Origin: Terfezia claveryi
Taxonomy: Eukaryota; Ascomycota; Pezizomycetes; Pezizales; Pezizaceae
Reading direction: 5' to 3'
DNA: 64,000 bases
Assembly: GCA_015179025.1 (NCBI GenBank)
Contig: WHUX01000043.1
Coordinates: 1-64,000 of the forward strand
Position numbers and translations under genes: made by a program. Below, one piece after another: positions 44,911 to 56,175 of this stretch. Numbering within the stretch: the stretch's first letter is position 1; each line of letters begins with the position of its first letter. The notes beneath the pieces were generated by a model that saw nothing but the letters and a program-made list of their open reading frames with translations, was not told the DNA's origin and made no database searches.

Positions 44911-46767
44911 AACTCAAAGAAATCGTTTCCCTCCGGTGTGCCTGTACGCAGGAGTCCTGTGGCAAGGAAACCTCACTGGCCGTTCTCAGAGAGAGGTGTG
45001 TGGTCTATCTAGAGTATACTTTTTGTGGGTTGTAATAGTTAGCTGACAGAACCAGATCACTGGAGCTCAACCAGAGTCGGAGTCGGAGAGACTTTTGGAT
45101 ATGGAGCACCAACCAACACAATCATAATTATATTCGAACTTGCTAGCTAGCAACCTAGTTATTATCAATCATCATCATCTTCGCCTTCGACGTCAATTTC
45201 CTCTTCTATACCCTCTTCCGCTAAACCTCGCTCTAAAATCATCCGGAGTATGAGCAGCCGACACGGAAATTTGGCTCATTGTACTGATTGTAGATGCAGT
45301 ACAGGATGTGCAGATAATGAGCGGAGAAAGAGTATAATGAAGGGAGAAAGAGAAGAAGGAATCTCTACTTTAAGTACCGAATAACACATATTTACAAGCG
45401 AAGGCTATCGTAGGCTGCTAAACTGATTGTCGCAACCAAAAGATCTTCGCAGCCACTGAAAAATTCTCAGAGAGTATGAACACTCCCATCTTGAGCTCCC
45501 GAGTAGAGAAGCCTAAGGTGACATCCACTCCCCCAAGCCAAACCCATATTAGCAGCTCAACAAACAGCCTTAGCAAAGAAATGCAAGTGGGGAAAGGATT
45601 GGAGTTTCTGAAGGCCCCAGCTAAGTTTCGCTCTCCGGTTGGGGATCCTGAGAGGGCCGACTCTCCCTTCAAAGGTCAATACCTTTGCGTACATAAAAGG
45701 AAGCCAATCCCGTTGTATGAAAACCCACTCTTCTCCAGTTCCTGATATATTCTCTCCAAGACGACCATTGACGAACTTTGAGCGTGGGTCTCTGAATACA
45801 CCTTCATCAGTGCGTACGCCCCTGAAGCAGGCCCACCTGACAGAAGCTTCAAATCTTTGCGCCTGTTGGGACGCTATATCTGCATCACCCTCCGAGGCCC
45901 AATGCGCCCAATGAGTTGAATACTAGTGCAGGTTGTATTGGGTCCGACCGTCCGAGACAATTGAGACAATCCTTGGGATTAATGAACCTAATAGAGCTCG
46001 AGTTGGAGTGACCCTATCGACCATAGAAGAATTAGCAGTGAAGGGAGGTGGAATGAGAGCTGAGGACGATGAGCCCGGGCAGGCGCCGCGAGCCTACCAA
46101 GATGGCCGGAGCTTTAACAAACCCGTGGAAGTCAAGAACCTGTTCATGCGTGCACCTAGAATAGAGAATAGTCCACCAAGGCTACAAGCACAGAATACTC
46201 AATCGATTTCTCACCTGACGTGGCCTAAAAGTTCTGTTCTGGCTACAGTCCCTGGTGGATCCTCCTCGAAGGTGCTATTAGGACGAAGTGGTGAGGCAAG
46301 CTTAAACACTCTGGTTAAGGCAGAGCCAACTTCGCACAAAGGTCACGGGAAACAAGAGAAACAGTCTACTTATAGCATTTACCCGGAAGCCATGGAATTC
46401 GGGAAAGGGTTCAGAAAAGAAGAATGTCCCTACTCGATTGCAAATCGGGCTCCCCAATCCAGACAGCTTCAGGCACCTGAATAGCAATAAGATGGGAACG
46501 GAGCCGCCGATGCTCACGCATACAATTCAAGACTCTCACTATAGTACGGGTTCAGAGAAGCCTAGTTCTGCCGCAGAGAAAGAAAGAGAAAAGTCATGGT
46601 CATATAGAGGCTTTGCTGGGTTCTTTAGTCAGAGTAAACGGCATGAGGATAAGAGTGGAGGCAAAGAGAATATGACGAGCACAGGCTTACACAATCATTG
46701 CTCACCCGACTCAAGGGGACTGCATGGAGCCTGGGCAATACACCCAAATCAATGCCTAGTGATTTGA
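44788..46767 (+). pseudogene. Decayed Ser/Pro/Lys-rich gene with 14-residue repeats
   Basis: Coding-like sequence continues across the stretch but switches frame several times. It starts with MSSSRKTSPKQS and two further copies of a 13-14-residue unit (44788-44910), then SSRVEKPKVTSTPP (45476 on), then SPVPDIFSPRRPLTNFERGS in the next frame (about 45730), then NAPNELNTSAGCIGSD (about 45903), PRIENSPPRLQAQN (about 46155) and KSWSYRGFAGFFSQSKRHED (about 46590). Stops and frame changes fall without splice signals, so I read it as a pseudogene rather than a multi-exon gene. The composition (SP/TP motifs, basic) suggests a phosphorylated cytoskeletal or nuclear protein, but no domain is recognised. 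A real spliced gene with unusual introns is the main alternative. Confidence 0.4.
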
Positions 46768-46979
46768 GCCGTCACGCCACCCCAAAAGCTCCATACCGTA
46801 ACCCCCAACCCCACAACCACTACAGCTGAACCCTCACCCTTCCCATTCACTGAATTCCTCTCTACCTCACGCATCCTCACACAACAATCAACTCTACCAG
46901 CTGCAGAACAGCGAGACAAACAGTATACCTAACCGATTCTAACAACTACTTTTCTTTACTGCACGATACTTCATCAGAT

Positions 46980-47554
46980 ATGAGTAGCCTTGACAAAGAC
47001 AGTAGGTTGACAGGCAGTTCTTCCTTGCCTGTGGTAAAGGTAACTCTTAACCTACCAAGATGGAAACACTATAGAACTCACTGACAAACAAACAGCGAGT
47101 TCGACAGGCTTCGGTATCGGTTCCGACTAATGCCTTTCCTGAGGAACTGGTTAACAACCCCTCTTCTGAAGAGCGTGCCCCTATTGATTTCATAAGCACT
47201 TTAACACCCGACGGGAACCTCCCTACTTCACAAAACCTATTCGAGTTGGAATATGCGATGTCTCGCATGAAGATATACACAGAGATTGGCCAGACGGCAG
47301 TCGATCAAGCTACAGCTGCTGCTGATCGAGCTTGCGCTGCCGCCGATCGTGCTGTAGCTGCCTGGGACGTAGCCACTGCTGCCAGCGATGCGGCTGCTGC
47401 TGCTAGAGACGCAGCTACTACTGCGAGTAACGAGGCCATTGCTGTTAATCATGCAATCAGACGCCAAAGGCGCAGAGTATTCTATTTGATTAATCAATGG
47501 AACACCAATATGAACCAGTTAGCCGAACAAGGAATTACTCCGAGTCTCAATTAA
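46980..47554 (+). CDS. Small protein with perfect heptad Ala/Asp repeat, two exons
   Basis: Exons 46980-47039 and 47096-47554 give 172 residues. The intron (GTAACT, CACTGAC branch, AAACAG) joins phase 0. The first 70 residues are polar and probably disordered. Residues 86-134 are seven consecutive heptads of the form x-x-A-x-D-x-A (for example TAAADRA, CAAADRA), predicted to make one long amphipathic helix or coiled coil. A basic segment (IRRQRRRVFYLINQWNTNMN) follows. No family recognised: the pattern recalls late-embryogenesis or apolipoprotein-like helices, but the period is 7, not 11. A second intron-like segment after the stop (47566-47628, GTAGAA to TTTCAG) suggests a spliced 3' untranslated region. 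It lies 200 bp after the decayed Ser/Pro-rich gene and could be its surviving 3' part. Confidence 0.5.
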
Positions 47555-48272
47555 TTTTACGAAAGGTAGAATTCAACAATCCTTTCCATTGACTGGGCTT
47601 CGCTAATTTGTGGCTTTCTGTATTTCAGGCAATCACTGACCAGGCTACATTTCTCTTCTCTTTTACTGCCTCTCTGTCTGGGGTGTGGCAGGAGTAATGA
47701 TAAAAAATAAAATTCAAAACGAAAGCCTTTTCATTTTGCTGGCAAGGAGAAGCAGCTGACTGCCCGGTCTGATTTTGTAATACATACTTTTCATCTTGCT
47801 ATTCCCTCATTGACTTCTCTGTCTTTTTTGACTGCTTACTACATGTTTTGCTCATCATTGCTCGTCTATTCTTTACTTCCTGCCAAGTCTATATCTTCTA
47901 CATCTCTACTCCATACTCTTAACTGATTGAGAAAATTTTCTTGCAGCTATTTTACATTTCAGAGTGTGCTTCCCCTTTATACCGGAGTACTACTTTATGT
48001 AGGGTTAGCCCTATATCAAAAAAAAATTGTACTCTAGCCGGATCAGACTCACACATGTGAAGTCTTTAGATGCAATTGTACGGTACTCCCCATACAGACT
48101 TGTCAAAACTTCCACACGGAGAACGTATTGGTCAAACAGGATAACATCTGGAATGGAACGACCTTCGATTATGTCCACCGCCCTTCTTGCTGTGATAAAT
48201 ACTCGTCATCATGTGGTTCAAGTGCTTGAGCCGAAGTTCGGAGTTCTAGCGTACGTTTGTTTTGAATACTCA
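47555..48272. other. 3' flank of the heptad-repeat gene
   Basis: Contains the probable 3' UTR intron (47566-47628), then T-rich non-coding sequence up to the LINE 3' end. Confidence 0.45.
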
Positions 48273-49560
48273 TTACTCCTATTCGATTTCAGTAGGGGAA
48301 CCAGGAGGAGCCACCTAGAGCCCGGGTGGATTCAGGACAAGGCAAGTTAATCTGCCAGGTCCGGCTCCTATATACGGGCCAAAATCAAACGCAGATAAAC
48401 TAACCAGCAGATTGACAGACCAAGGAGAGATAAACCAAACGATGAAATGACACGGAGCCCCCATACTGTCATAAACCGACGGATGCCAGATGAACCCGAG
48501 ATGCCTGACTGAGGCCCGCTCATAACAGTCCCGGCCAAGCTGACGCGTAACGTGTGAAATAGAAAAGAGATAAACTCAAGGCCCTGATGGCCCAGGATCC
48601 CGACAAGAAGTCGTGTGAAAACTCTTTACTAGATTACGACTGGAGGGCCAGTTGGCCATAAAAATGTGTGGGAGCGGTCACCTTCTGCCCGCAAGCTTCT
48701 GTATAACAGTACGGTATAGGAAACTGAAGAAGGCTTCTACTGCGTCCTATGTTTCCTCGTCCTCTTCGTGGATCCTCGAGGTCTTCCCAATCCTTGATGC
48801 TGCCTAAAGCAGCCCTTTGAACAATGAGACCTGGAATCGAAAGTGATATGTCGACCGTCTTGTAAGTGGTGTCCGCACGGGCAGGCGCTTGTGTCGGAGA
48901 TTCGAATTTTGTGGAGCCATTGCTTCTGGGGGCCGCGGTCTGTCCGCAGCCAGGTATATGCATAGGGCGTGTCTGTTCCATTCTGTTCTTCTGATGCCGA
49001 ATCCTTTCTTTGTGTGGTCTCTGCTCCTGAAGGCCTTGGAGGCTTGTCTGATACCCCCTTCGGTAACGATCGAGGGAGCTAGGGAGATTTGTCCTAGACC
49101 CGAGGCAAAGGATGCCAGCTTGTCGGCCTCCTCGTTCCCTTTGATTCCAATGTGGGAGCGGACCCAGCTTATGGAGGTGTCGTATTGTTTTTCGTGTCGT
49201 TCCCGGAGGAGTTGTGACAGTTCTGATTCTTTCCCGCTTCTTGCTGGATGGAGGCTTTGGGCGATGAGTGCTGTCGTGATGGCTGGAGGAGTCGGACAAG
49301 ATTGCCACCATTGGTGACACTTTGGGTGCCTTGAGGGCCAGAACCACACCGCTTCTCGTTCGGCGTCCGCTACCGTAGACTCTTCCCCTAGGTATGAATG
49401 GGCTGATGCCTCGTCTATCTTTCGCATAGAAGGCCGTTGAATGATGACCTGATCTTCCGGTACCATCTGTGTAGCATGTTCGCCATCCCTCCTCCAGTAA
49501 CCCATACAGTTTTGCCTCCCATATGCCTTTAGATTTTAAATTTGTGTCGGTGGGTCAATT
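48273..49560 (-). mobile_element. 5'-truncated LINE, copy B
   Basis: On the minus strand this carries the end of ORF2 (RNase H and C-terminal region, 49505 to about 48650), then the family 3' untranslated region ending at TTACTCCTATTCGA (48273). It shares the GGTGGATTCAGGACAAGG block with copies A and C. The RNase H domain and the terminal C-x-C-G-x-H-x-Q-D-G-R-H motif point to a fungal Tad-like LINE. The 5' limit is approximate. Confidence 0.75.
48650..49505 (-). pseudogene. LINE ORF2 C-terminus with RNase H remnant (copy B)
   Basis: The frame from 49505 has an RNase H-like region: YLGEESTVADAEREAVW with the helix glutamate, then SWVRSHIGIKGNEEADKLAS with the late H and D residues. The first catalytic Asp lies upstream of the truncation. 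After residue position about 48870 the homology to copy C continues in two other frames (ACPCGHHLQDGRHITFD, then QRAALGSIKDWEDLE), so at least two frameshifts have occurred. It is dead. Confidence 0.7.
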
Positions 49561-51079
49561 TTTGGCGGGACGGCTGTTCGATATATTCGGAGCTGCCAAA
49601 ACTGTATTGACTAGGCTCGACTGCGGTGGCTGTCTTAAAAGCTTAGATTACGGTCCTGTCTGGTGGGATTTTTATGCTGCAATGCCGCTCTGATGTCAGG
49701 GTTATTTGAAGATGAGGTCAAGTTGCGTGACTGCAGTGGACAGCATAAACCTCATGGGCGATAGTTAGGGCAGAGGAGGATCCCACAGTTGATGCCCGCG
49801 CAGATTCTGGGGTTTTATAACTAATTTGCAATCCTCTCGAGTTGACCTTGCCCATCAGCAAGTTTCCTTGCCCCCCAGACACGAAAAGTTCGACAAAGCA
49901 GCCATACGTTGTGGCAGTGATTACCTAAATCCAACGTAAGTACTCCACAATTGAAAGAATTGAGGGTAGCTCAGATACTACAACTTAACTATGCGTGGTT
50001 ATATACAGACTGATTGAGGGATTCCTACGCGTAAGAGTTGGAACGGTTTGATAGGCGTGGGGCAGGCAACTTGAGGAAGATCTAGGCATCGTTTTATAAT
50101 CCCGTATCACAAGAGGAATACTACCTAAGCAGTCTCGATTCCTCTTTGTGAGTTCTCCAAAGGGGTTGGGTACTCTCCTACAATAATTACTCTTCTCGCG
50201 AGCTCTTTGCGCCAACCACTGGAGCCCTTTTGGCCGCACAGATATTTGTATTGGCAGCGTAACAGAAGCGACTCCATCCTCGCCCTATTCAATGTGGAAA
50301 GGACAGGGACTAGGCCCAAGGTTGGATAATCAACCAGACTTTCGTCTAGATATGCTGTCCCCCGTCATAAGCTTTAGAATACTTTGAATAAGTATGAGTA
50401 ATTGGTCAAACGAAAAATCTAGAAACTAGAATAAGTTCATTGCAAATATTCACTTAGAAATAAAGTACAGCAATAGAATGGCCATTCTCGAGAGTTCGTA
50501 ATGTAAGATGTGTGCCAAAAAATGATTCCACCTTTAGGCCTATAACTACAAGTTCCTGGCGTCGTCCACCATCTTTTTAACGGCGATCACTTGCCGCAGG
50601 GCACCCATGTCCTAAAATATCTCTATAACTGCAACCCAACTTTCTATAGCTATAGGTACTTAATATACCAAGTACCTCTGGTCAAACGTCATACCCACAC
50701 TCCGCCCCTCCTGGCGTATCGTATCATCAATACTAGGCCTCTACGTGGATCTGACCATGGCCAGGTAATACCGGTACGTTCCCATTGCAGTTTACAAAAT
50801 GGGCCTAGTCTGAAGCATCTCAAGCTCTTATACTTAGCTTCCCACGGCTGTTGTGTCATCTTGAAGCTTCTATCTACGGATACAACTCGGGCATGGGCAG
50901 GCAAGAGGGGAAAAGAGTAGCCTGAAATGGCTTGCAGCTCAGGCCGGGGCCAGGAAGGGCTGAAGAGGATGTTATTGTGACGGTATGGATTTCTGGTGTT
51001 GTCGATCCAGAGATGGTTCTTGGCCAGTATGTTACTGTACTGGGATGGGAGATGCCTTTGCAAAGTTATGAAAGATGGG

Positions 51080-51300
51080 GAGAAGGTTTGGACTCTGGAG
51101 GAGAGAGGCGAAGAAGAGGGAGAAGTGGAAGGAGTGGAAGGAATGGAGGGAAGCGGAAGGGGGAAGCAGGGAGCGAGAGAGGAGAGAGTTGAGGGAGGAT
51201 AAGGAAGGGGAAAGGAGGGGAAGGGAAAGCAGGGTAAGGGTCCTCAGGATAAGAGGAGCAGAGAGAGGAAGAGAGAGAAAGAGAGGGAAAGAAATAGAAA
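51080..51300 (+). repeat. Purine-rich low-complexity tract
   Basis: About 220 bases of almost pure A/G with GGAA, GAGA and GGGA texture. All overlapping plus-strand frames are Glu/Gly/Arg-rich artefacts. Confidence 0.8.
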
Positions 51301-52703
51301 TCTAGTGCATAGTTACGTGAGATGAGATAGAGACAGGTAAGTGCAAATCAGGCCAATAATTAATCCACAGAATTCCAGTAACGCGTTGGCTGCAGCTGAC
51401 TTCTTCAACAGTATCCTACCCAGAGAGAAATACTCGAGCATCATCTGAAGGGCACAAGGAGGCTATCATAAGAAATCTTCTATGAGACGCAGGCCAGGAA
51501 TTTTTCCACCCAGGACTCGTATCTAGCTATCCGTCTCGAGAAAATGGGATACAATAAGGAGGATCCCTCCAAAAAATAGAAAATTACCGTTCCAAGAAGT
51601 TCAGCCTTGTTTTATTTAGTTCCAATACCCGAATTTCAGTGCTATAATAATAACAAATTTTTTGGTAAGTAGCCCCTAAATTTACGATTTATGATGCCAA
51701 AGTTTGGTTGCACATATTACAAGAAGCTGGGGCTAATTCTGTCCGGAAATGAAGGGCAAGGGGTAGGGGCGGGGGTTAAAGGTGGTGGGAAACGATACCC
51801 CCCTCCCTCACATCTCACATATCTTAGATCTAAATATAATTTGATTTTATAGATCTAAATAAATGTGTGGAGTGAGAGGAGGGGGGAATAAGTAAAAAGA
51901 AGTGTAAGGGGGGAAGGGTAACGCGCCCCCCCCCCCCCAATCACCCCTTTCTTTCACTTCACCTACCCTGAGAGGGTGGTGCCACAGGCCACATAAGAGG
52001 GGATGACAGTGAACTTCGGGGGCAAAAACGTGGGAAAAATATCGAAGGAAATTTCTCGGAGTTTTTAGGTCTCAGGGTAATTTCAAGGAAAACCCACGTG
52101 ATCTTCATTCCATTGTGAGATATGGAAGAAAGCAAACCAAGGAAGCAAATCAAGCAAGGCAAACTCCTTGGTGAGATAAGGTTATATTTGAAACTTAGAA
52201 TTTGGCTAACAAAAGATATGAAGGGCCTAAATGTGTGACTAGCTTCCCCGAGAGTTGTCATTGGATCCATCCGAGATATCCGCAATAAAGAGGACCCACA
52301 ATTCTGATCACCAAGTCACCAACAAACGCTTGGAGCTTGGCGAAACTGCCTACAATGGAAATCTCCAATTCTTGATTGAACTCTATCTGGTTGGCACGAC
52401 CCCACAGAATGGACGCCGTCTGCGACTCTCCTTTGGGCTAGTTTCCCTATCTCCCCTCCTCCTACCTAAATCCTCCTCGATAGGATAATAGCCCGTAGTC
52501 TTTGGTGTAAGATCACCACATTGGAACAAACAGGCCGCATTCTGGTGGATATCTCTTTCAGCAACTTTCGAGAAGCGAGCGAATGAATTCCCGGGAAATC
52601 AAAAGATAGCCCCTATCAATCCAACCTCCAGCCAGAACAGCACCTCCATTGATACCAACACAACACCATCATGAGAACCACTGCCACCGCCACTAATTAA
52701 CAA

Positions 52704-52736
52704 CCCCCCCCCAAAAAAAAAAAAAAAAAAAAAAAA
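52704..52736 (+). repeat. C run followed by A run
   Basis: Nine C then 24 A. It may be a microsatellite or the tail of an old retroposed sequence, but no body of a SINE is visible upstream. Confidence 0.8.
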
Positions 52737-54247
52737 GTATAGTCTAGTTGGCACCAAAAAGTATCACGATCACAAAATCCAGCTACAATCACCGCCACAA
52801 CCACAGCCACCACAAATGCCACCTTCACCACCATCTCCACTAACACTTACCCCACGTCAATTACCGCAACCACCACGACCATCACCGCCACTATCCCTAA
52901 CACCATAGAACAAATCCGGTTCCCGGTCTACCTCATGCTCTTAAAGTAGACGTGCCTGATGCTACACCGTCAAGCTAGGGAGTGGGAGAGAAAGAAATCA
53001 TAAAGGAAGAAGAGTTGTCCCGAGGGGTGCTTATCTCAAAGCGAACTGTAGCAGTCACAAGCTATCACCTTAATAAATCCTTCATTGACTACGTACAGAA
53101 CATTGTGTTATCACTGGCATTGTGAGTTGCTAAGAAGATCTGATAACCGGGTCCAGGGTGGAGCGTGAAAGGCAAGCAAAGAACTTTGTTCTGTTCTTAC
53201 TCGTGTTAAAGTTATTGACTATTGATCTCCCTCTTTGCAGTGGACTTTTACTCTCCCCTGGCATGCCTAGACCCCACGGCCCCATAGTTTCTTATGCCTT
53301 GGGCTCCAACGGTGGTTTTGCCCAAGTCCCCTTCCCCGCCTGACCACGTCCTTACCTAACCTTGTCAACCTGACTTTATTCAATACTTGAGCAACCATTA
53401 TCCTGCCCTCAACCCTCGGATCCCCAACTACAGCGAGCGCACTCACGTCCGGTTCTACATACTATTAGTAATATAGCAATGTGGTGATGCGATTGTGGGG
53501 TTTCAGGAGATGTAGGTTAATGTTTTTTGAATAGATCAATTTTTGAACCATTCTTCATGTATTTTCCAGTCTTGCTGTATCGATCAATTGAACTGATCGT
53601 TTGAATATGGTAGGTACAAAGTGAGAACTAAAAGAGCAAGAGTATTAAATGCTGATAAGCCAATAGGATAGTTAGAACTGTTGGAGAGTGTAACCGCTAG
53701 GACAAAACGTGATCACTGGGTGCTAGGTTTGCCCAAACACCGATAGTATATTGTACGCTCACAAGAACACAGAAAAACTTTGAAAGATAAAGTTTTAAAA
53801 AATTTAACCGGGTACGCAAACTTAGTCTGCTTGCACTAGCCCCTCCCCAGGAGGACGCAAACTGTGGTGTACTTCAGGAACCAATTTCTTTTTCAAGAAA
53901 AACTCGTGTGCACATCCCTCCTGAAAGTATGACGAGCCAGCCGGAACTGCAACAGGATTCTATGTGCATATGCACAACCGGCAGAGAGAAGCGGACCCTG
54001 CAAAGTGTAAGACCCAATGGAAGCACGAGTAGACAGCAAAGAAAAGAAAACTAAGCCAACGCTCAGGTAGGAAACGACATCAGTCCGCTCGGGCAGAAAA
54101 CAAAAACAACAAAGCTCGAGTGGAAGTGGATAAGAAAACAAAGCTTTTCAGCACTGAGAATCTCTGCTCCACTCATAGGCGTTGGTGCAGAGGGACTTCC
54201 TTCCCATCCGCAGTGATTGTACCCCTTTTTTTTAAGAAAAAGACTTA

Positions 54248-55235
54248 CAGAGATCTCTCGTTACAAGCATACGCTCCGGACCAGTTGAAGTATGCTTGTA
54301 ACCAATATATTCTTATATCTAGAGAAACGGAAATACACTAGAGAGAGCAAGGAAAGGCTACAAGATGGGATAATAACTAAGACATCCGAATAACAAGTAT
54401 GAGTACTGATAATATTCAAAAAAAGACAGCTAAATGAGCGGAAGGGATATTAGGAGGAGGAGGCTGGACCCGGCACAAAGTAAGTAATCCTGCATTGAAC
54501 ATGATAACTTCTGCGCTGAACCTCAAGAGTTTCAATCCGTCTTTTCTCCCACTTGAGGACATCTTGCAGCTCAGTGATGTTCGGTGTGACAGCTTGAAGA
54601 GAGAAGAGGAGCAACCCTTCGATGTAGGCTAATAACCTTGTTGGGTATATTGTCTATCTGTCCCTGGTATCCCGGTGAAATGGTTTGCAGAGTGCGGCGC
54701 CTCTGCCAAGTATCCAGGGTTCGTGATGAAGAATCTCTCAGGTATGGTGTTTGTGACGTAGAGTTTTGCGGGTCGGAATCAGCAGATAAGTCGATATCTA
54801 ATGGATGGGGATGTTCCATAGTACGACCTGAGGTCTGTCTCCGCTGCTTTTGAACTTACCGGAGGAGGTGAAGTGGCTCAGTTTCGGTTTCATTGACTGC
54901 GCTTGGAAGATAGGTTGCCAGAATTGCATCTTCAATATCAGAGATTGGATCTTCGACAATCTCGAGAGATCCATGAATTAGGCATTTGAGCTTCTCTTCT
55001 TAGTATGTTACTATAGATTCAACTCGTATGTTGCTTCGTGAGCTCGTGCGGGGTTATTTCTTATCGATAAACATCCCAATATGGCGAGGCGCTTCTCTTG
55101 TTACAAGAATATGTATGGTGACTAAGCCAAAAAAATAGTAACGGAAATATGCTTATTTACTATGTGGGACTACCGAAGGTATGCTTGTAACCAATATATG
55201 CTTATATCTGATATGCATGTAACGAGAGATCTCTG
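54248..55235. mobile_element. 988-bp pogo-like element with terminal inverted repeats
   Basis: CAGAGATCTCTCGTTACA starts at 54248, and its inverse (TGTAACGAGAGATCTCTG) ends at 55235. TA lies on both outer sides (54246-54247 and 55236-55237), as expected for the Tc1/mariner-pogo superfamily. The ends are complex: the word TATGCTTGTAACCAATATAT occurs as a direct repeat just inside the left end (54290) and the right end (55180), each beside an inverted TTACAAGCATAC. The interior is too short for a whole transposase. A minus-strand frame ending at 54450 (containing LQDVLKWEKRRIETLEVQRR) looks like a leftover C-terminal helix. Probably a non-autonomous deletion derivative. Confidence 0.65.
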
Positions 55236-55679
55236 TATTACTTCTATTCGGTCGCAGTAAGGGGACCATGAGGAGCCACCCGGAAACCCGGGTGGATTCA
55301 GGACAAGGCAAGTTAATCTGCCAGACCCGGCGCCTATATACCTAATAAAACTCAAGAGTTAACGATATGGACTCAAGAGCTGATCGACAAAGCAGCAAAA
55401 CGCGAAACATGAATCGTCAAGTGATGCGGATCCCCATGCTGTTATTAACTGGTCGGTACCAGACTGAGCCTTGGACCAATCCAAAAACAAACATGAGAGG
55501 AATGTGAAAATTCTCTAGTGAGGCGGGACCTACGGTACATACTGTCAGAATTACACTCAAGGGCCATAAGGCCAACAAATATGACGAGACATGAAGGGAT
55601 CAGCTCAAATGACTCCCGCTGAAGTCCACTCCGAGGCTCTACCGTGTATGTCCCATCAGGTCCCCCTTCCCTCTTCCGG

Positions 55680-56147
55680 CTATCTGCCTGTAGAGGAAAC
55701 CGAAGAAAGTCTCCACCGCATCATATTGACCCCGTCCTCTTCCTGGATCCATATGAGGCGGTCGAGATCTTCCCAATCCTTAATGCTGCCTAAAGCAGCC
55801 CTTTGGTCGCGGAAATCTAGACAGTCTAAAGTGATGTGTCGACCGTCCTGTGAATGGCGCCCACACTGGCAGGCACTTGGTTCAGATTTGCTGATTGAAG
55901 CCAGTATTTCTGGGGGCCTTTTTCCGTTCGTAGCCATGTGTATGCTGATCGTGCGTGTCGGTTCCACGACTCCGAACCCTTTTGCCGTAAGTGCCTTGCT
56001 CCTGTACGCTTTCGAGGCTTGCCTGATGTCTCCTTCTGTTACCATCGAAGAGGAACTTACGCTAGGGCCGCGGGCGGAACTGAAGGCTGCGAGCTTGTCG
56101 GCGTCCTCATACTGGTTGTATCCCGGGTGGGGTGTCAAGATGACCAA
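55680..56147 (-). pseudogene. LINE ORF2 C-terminal fragment (copy C)
   Basis: The frame contains YEDADKLAAFSSARG, corresponding to the end of the RNase H domain in copy B (EEADKLASFASG), then GDIRQASKAYRSKALTAKGF. The terminal zinc-knuckle-like ACQCGRHSQDGRHITLDC follows, then QRAALGSIKDWEDLD. It matches copy B closely without the frameshifts, so it gives the better view of the family's ORF2 end. The upstream 3 kb of ORF2 is deleted. Confidence 0.7.
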
Positions 56148-56175
56148 AGAGGATGTCTTCCCCTAGCGACGGTTG

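Larger units (their letters stand above)
49561..54247. other. 4.7 kb without a recognised gene, rich in simple sequence
   Basis: Holds a purine-rich tract (51080-51300), a C run (51926-51938), a C run followed by 24 A (52704-52736), and ACC/CCA-rich simple sequence at 52750-52910. Open frames at 53158-53343 (61 codons, with a hydrophobic N-terminal stretch) and at 53893-54141 have no supporting motif. Confidence 0.5.

Noticed and set aside
48804..49505. RNase H-like frame as a stand-alone host gene
   Set aside because: It is followed by the same LINE tail and 3' block as two other copies and has frameshifts, so it is a retroelement remnant.
51080..51305. Several plus-strand open frames in the purine-rich tract
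   Set aside because: Purine-only sequence lacks stop codons in most frames (except TGA/TAA/TAG, which need T), so openness is a composition effect.
53158..53343. 61-codon frame with a signal-peptide-like start (possible small secreted protein)
   Set aside because: Only one short frame with no cysteines in a pattern, no introns and no conserved feature. Chance is likely in a repeat-rich region.
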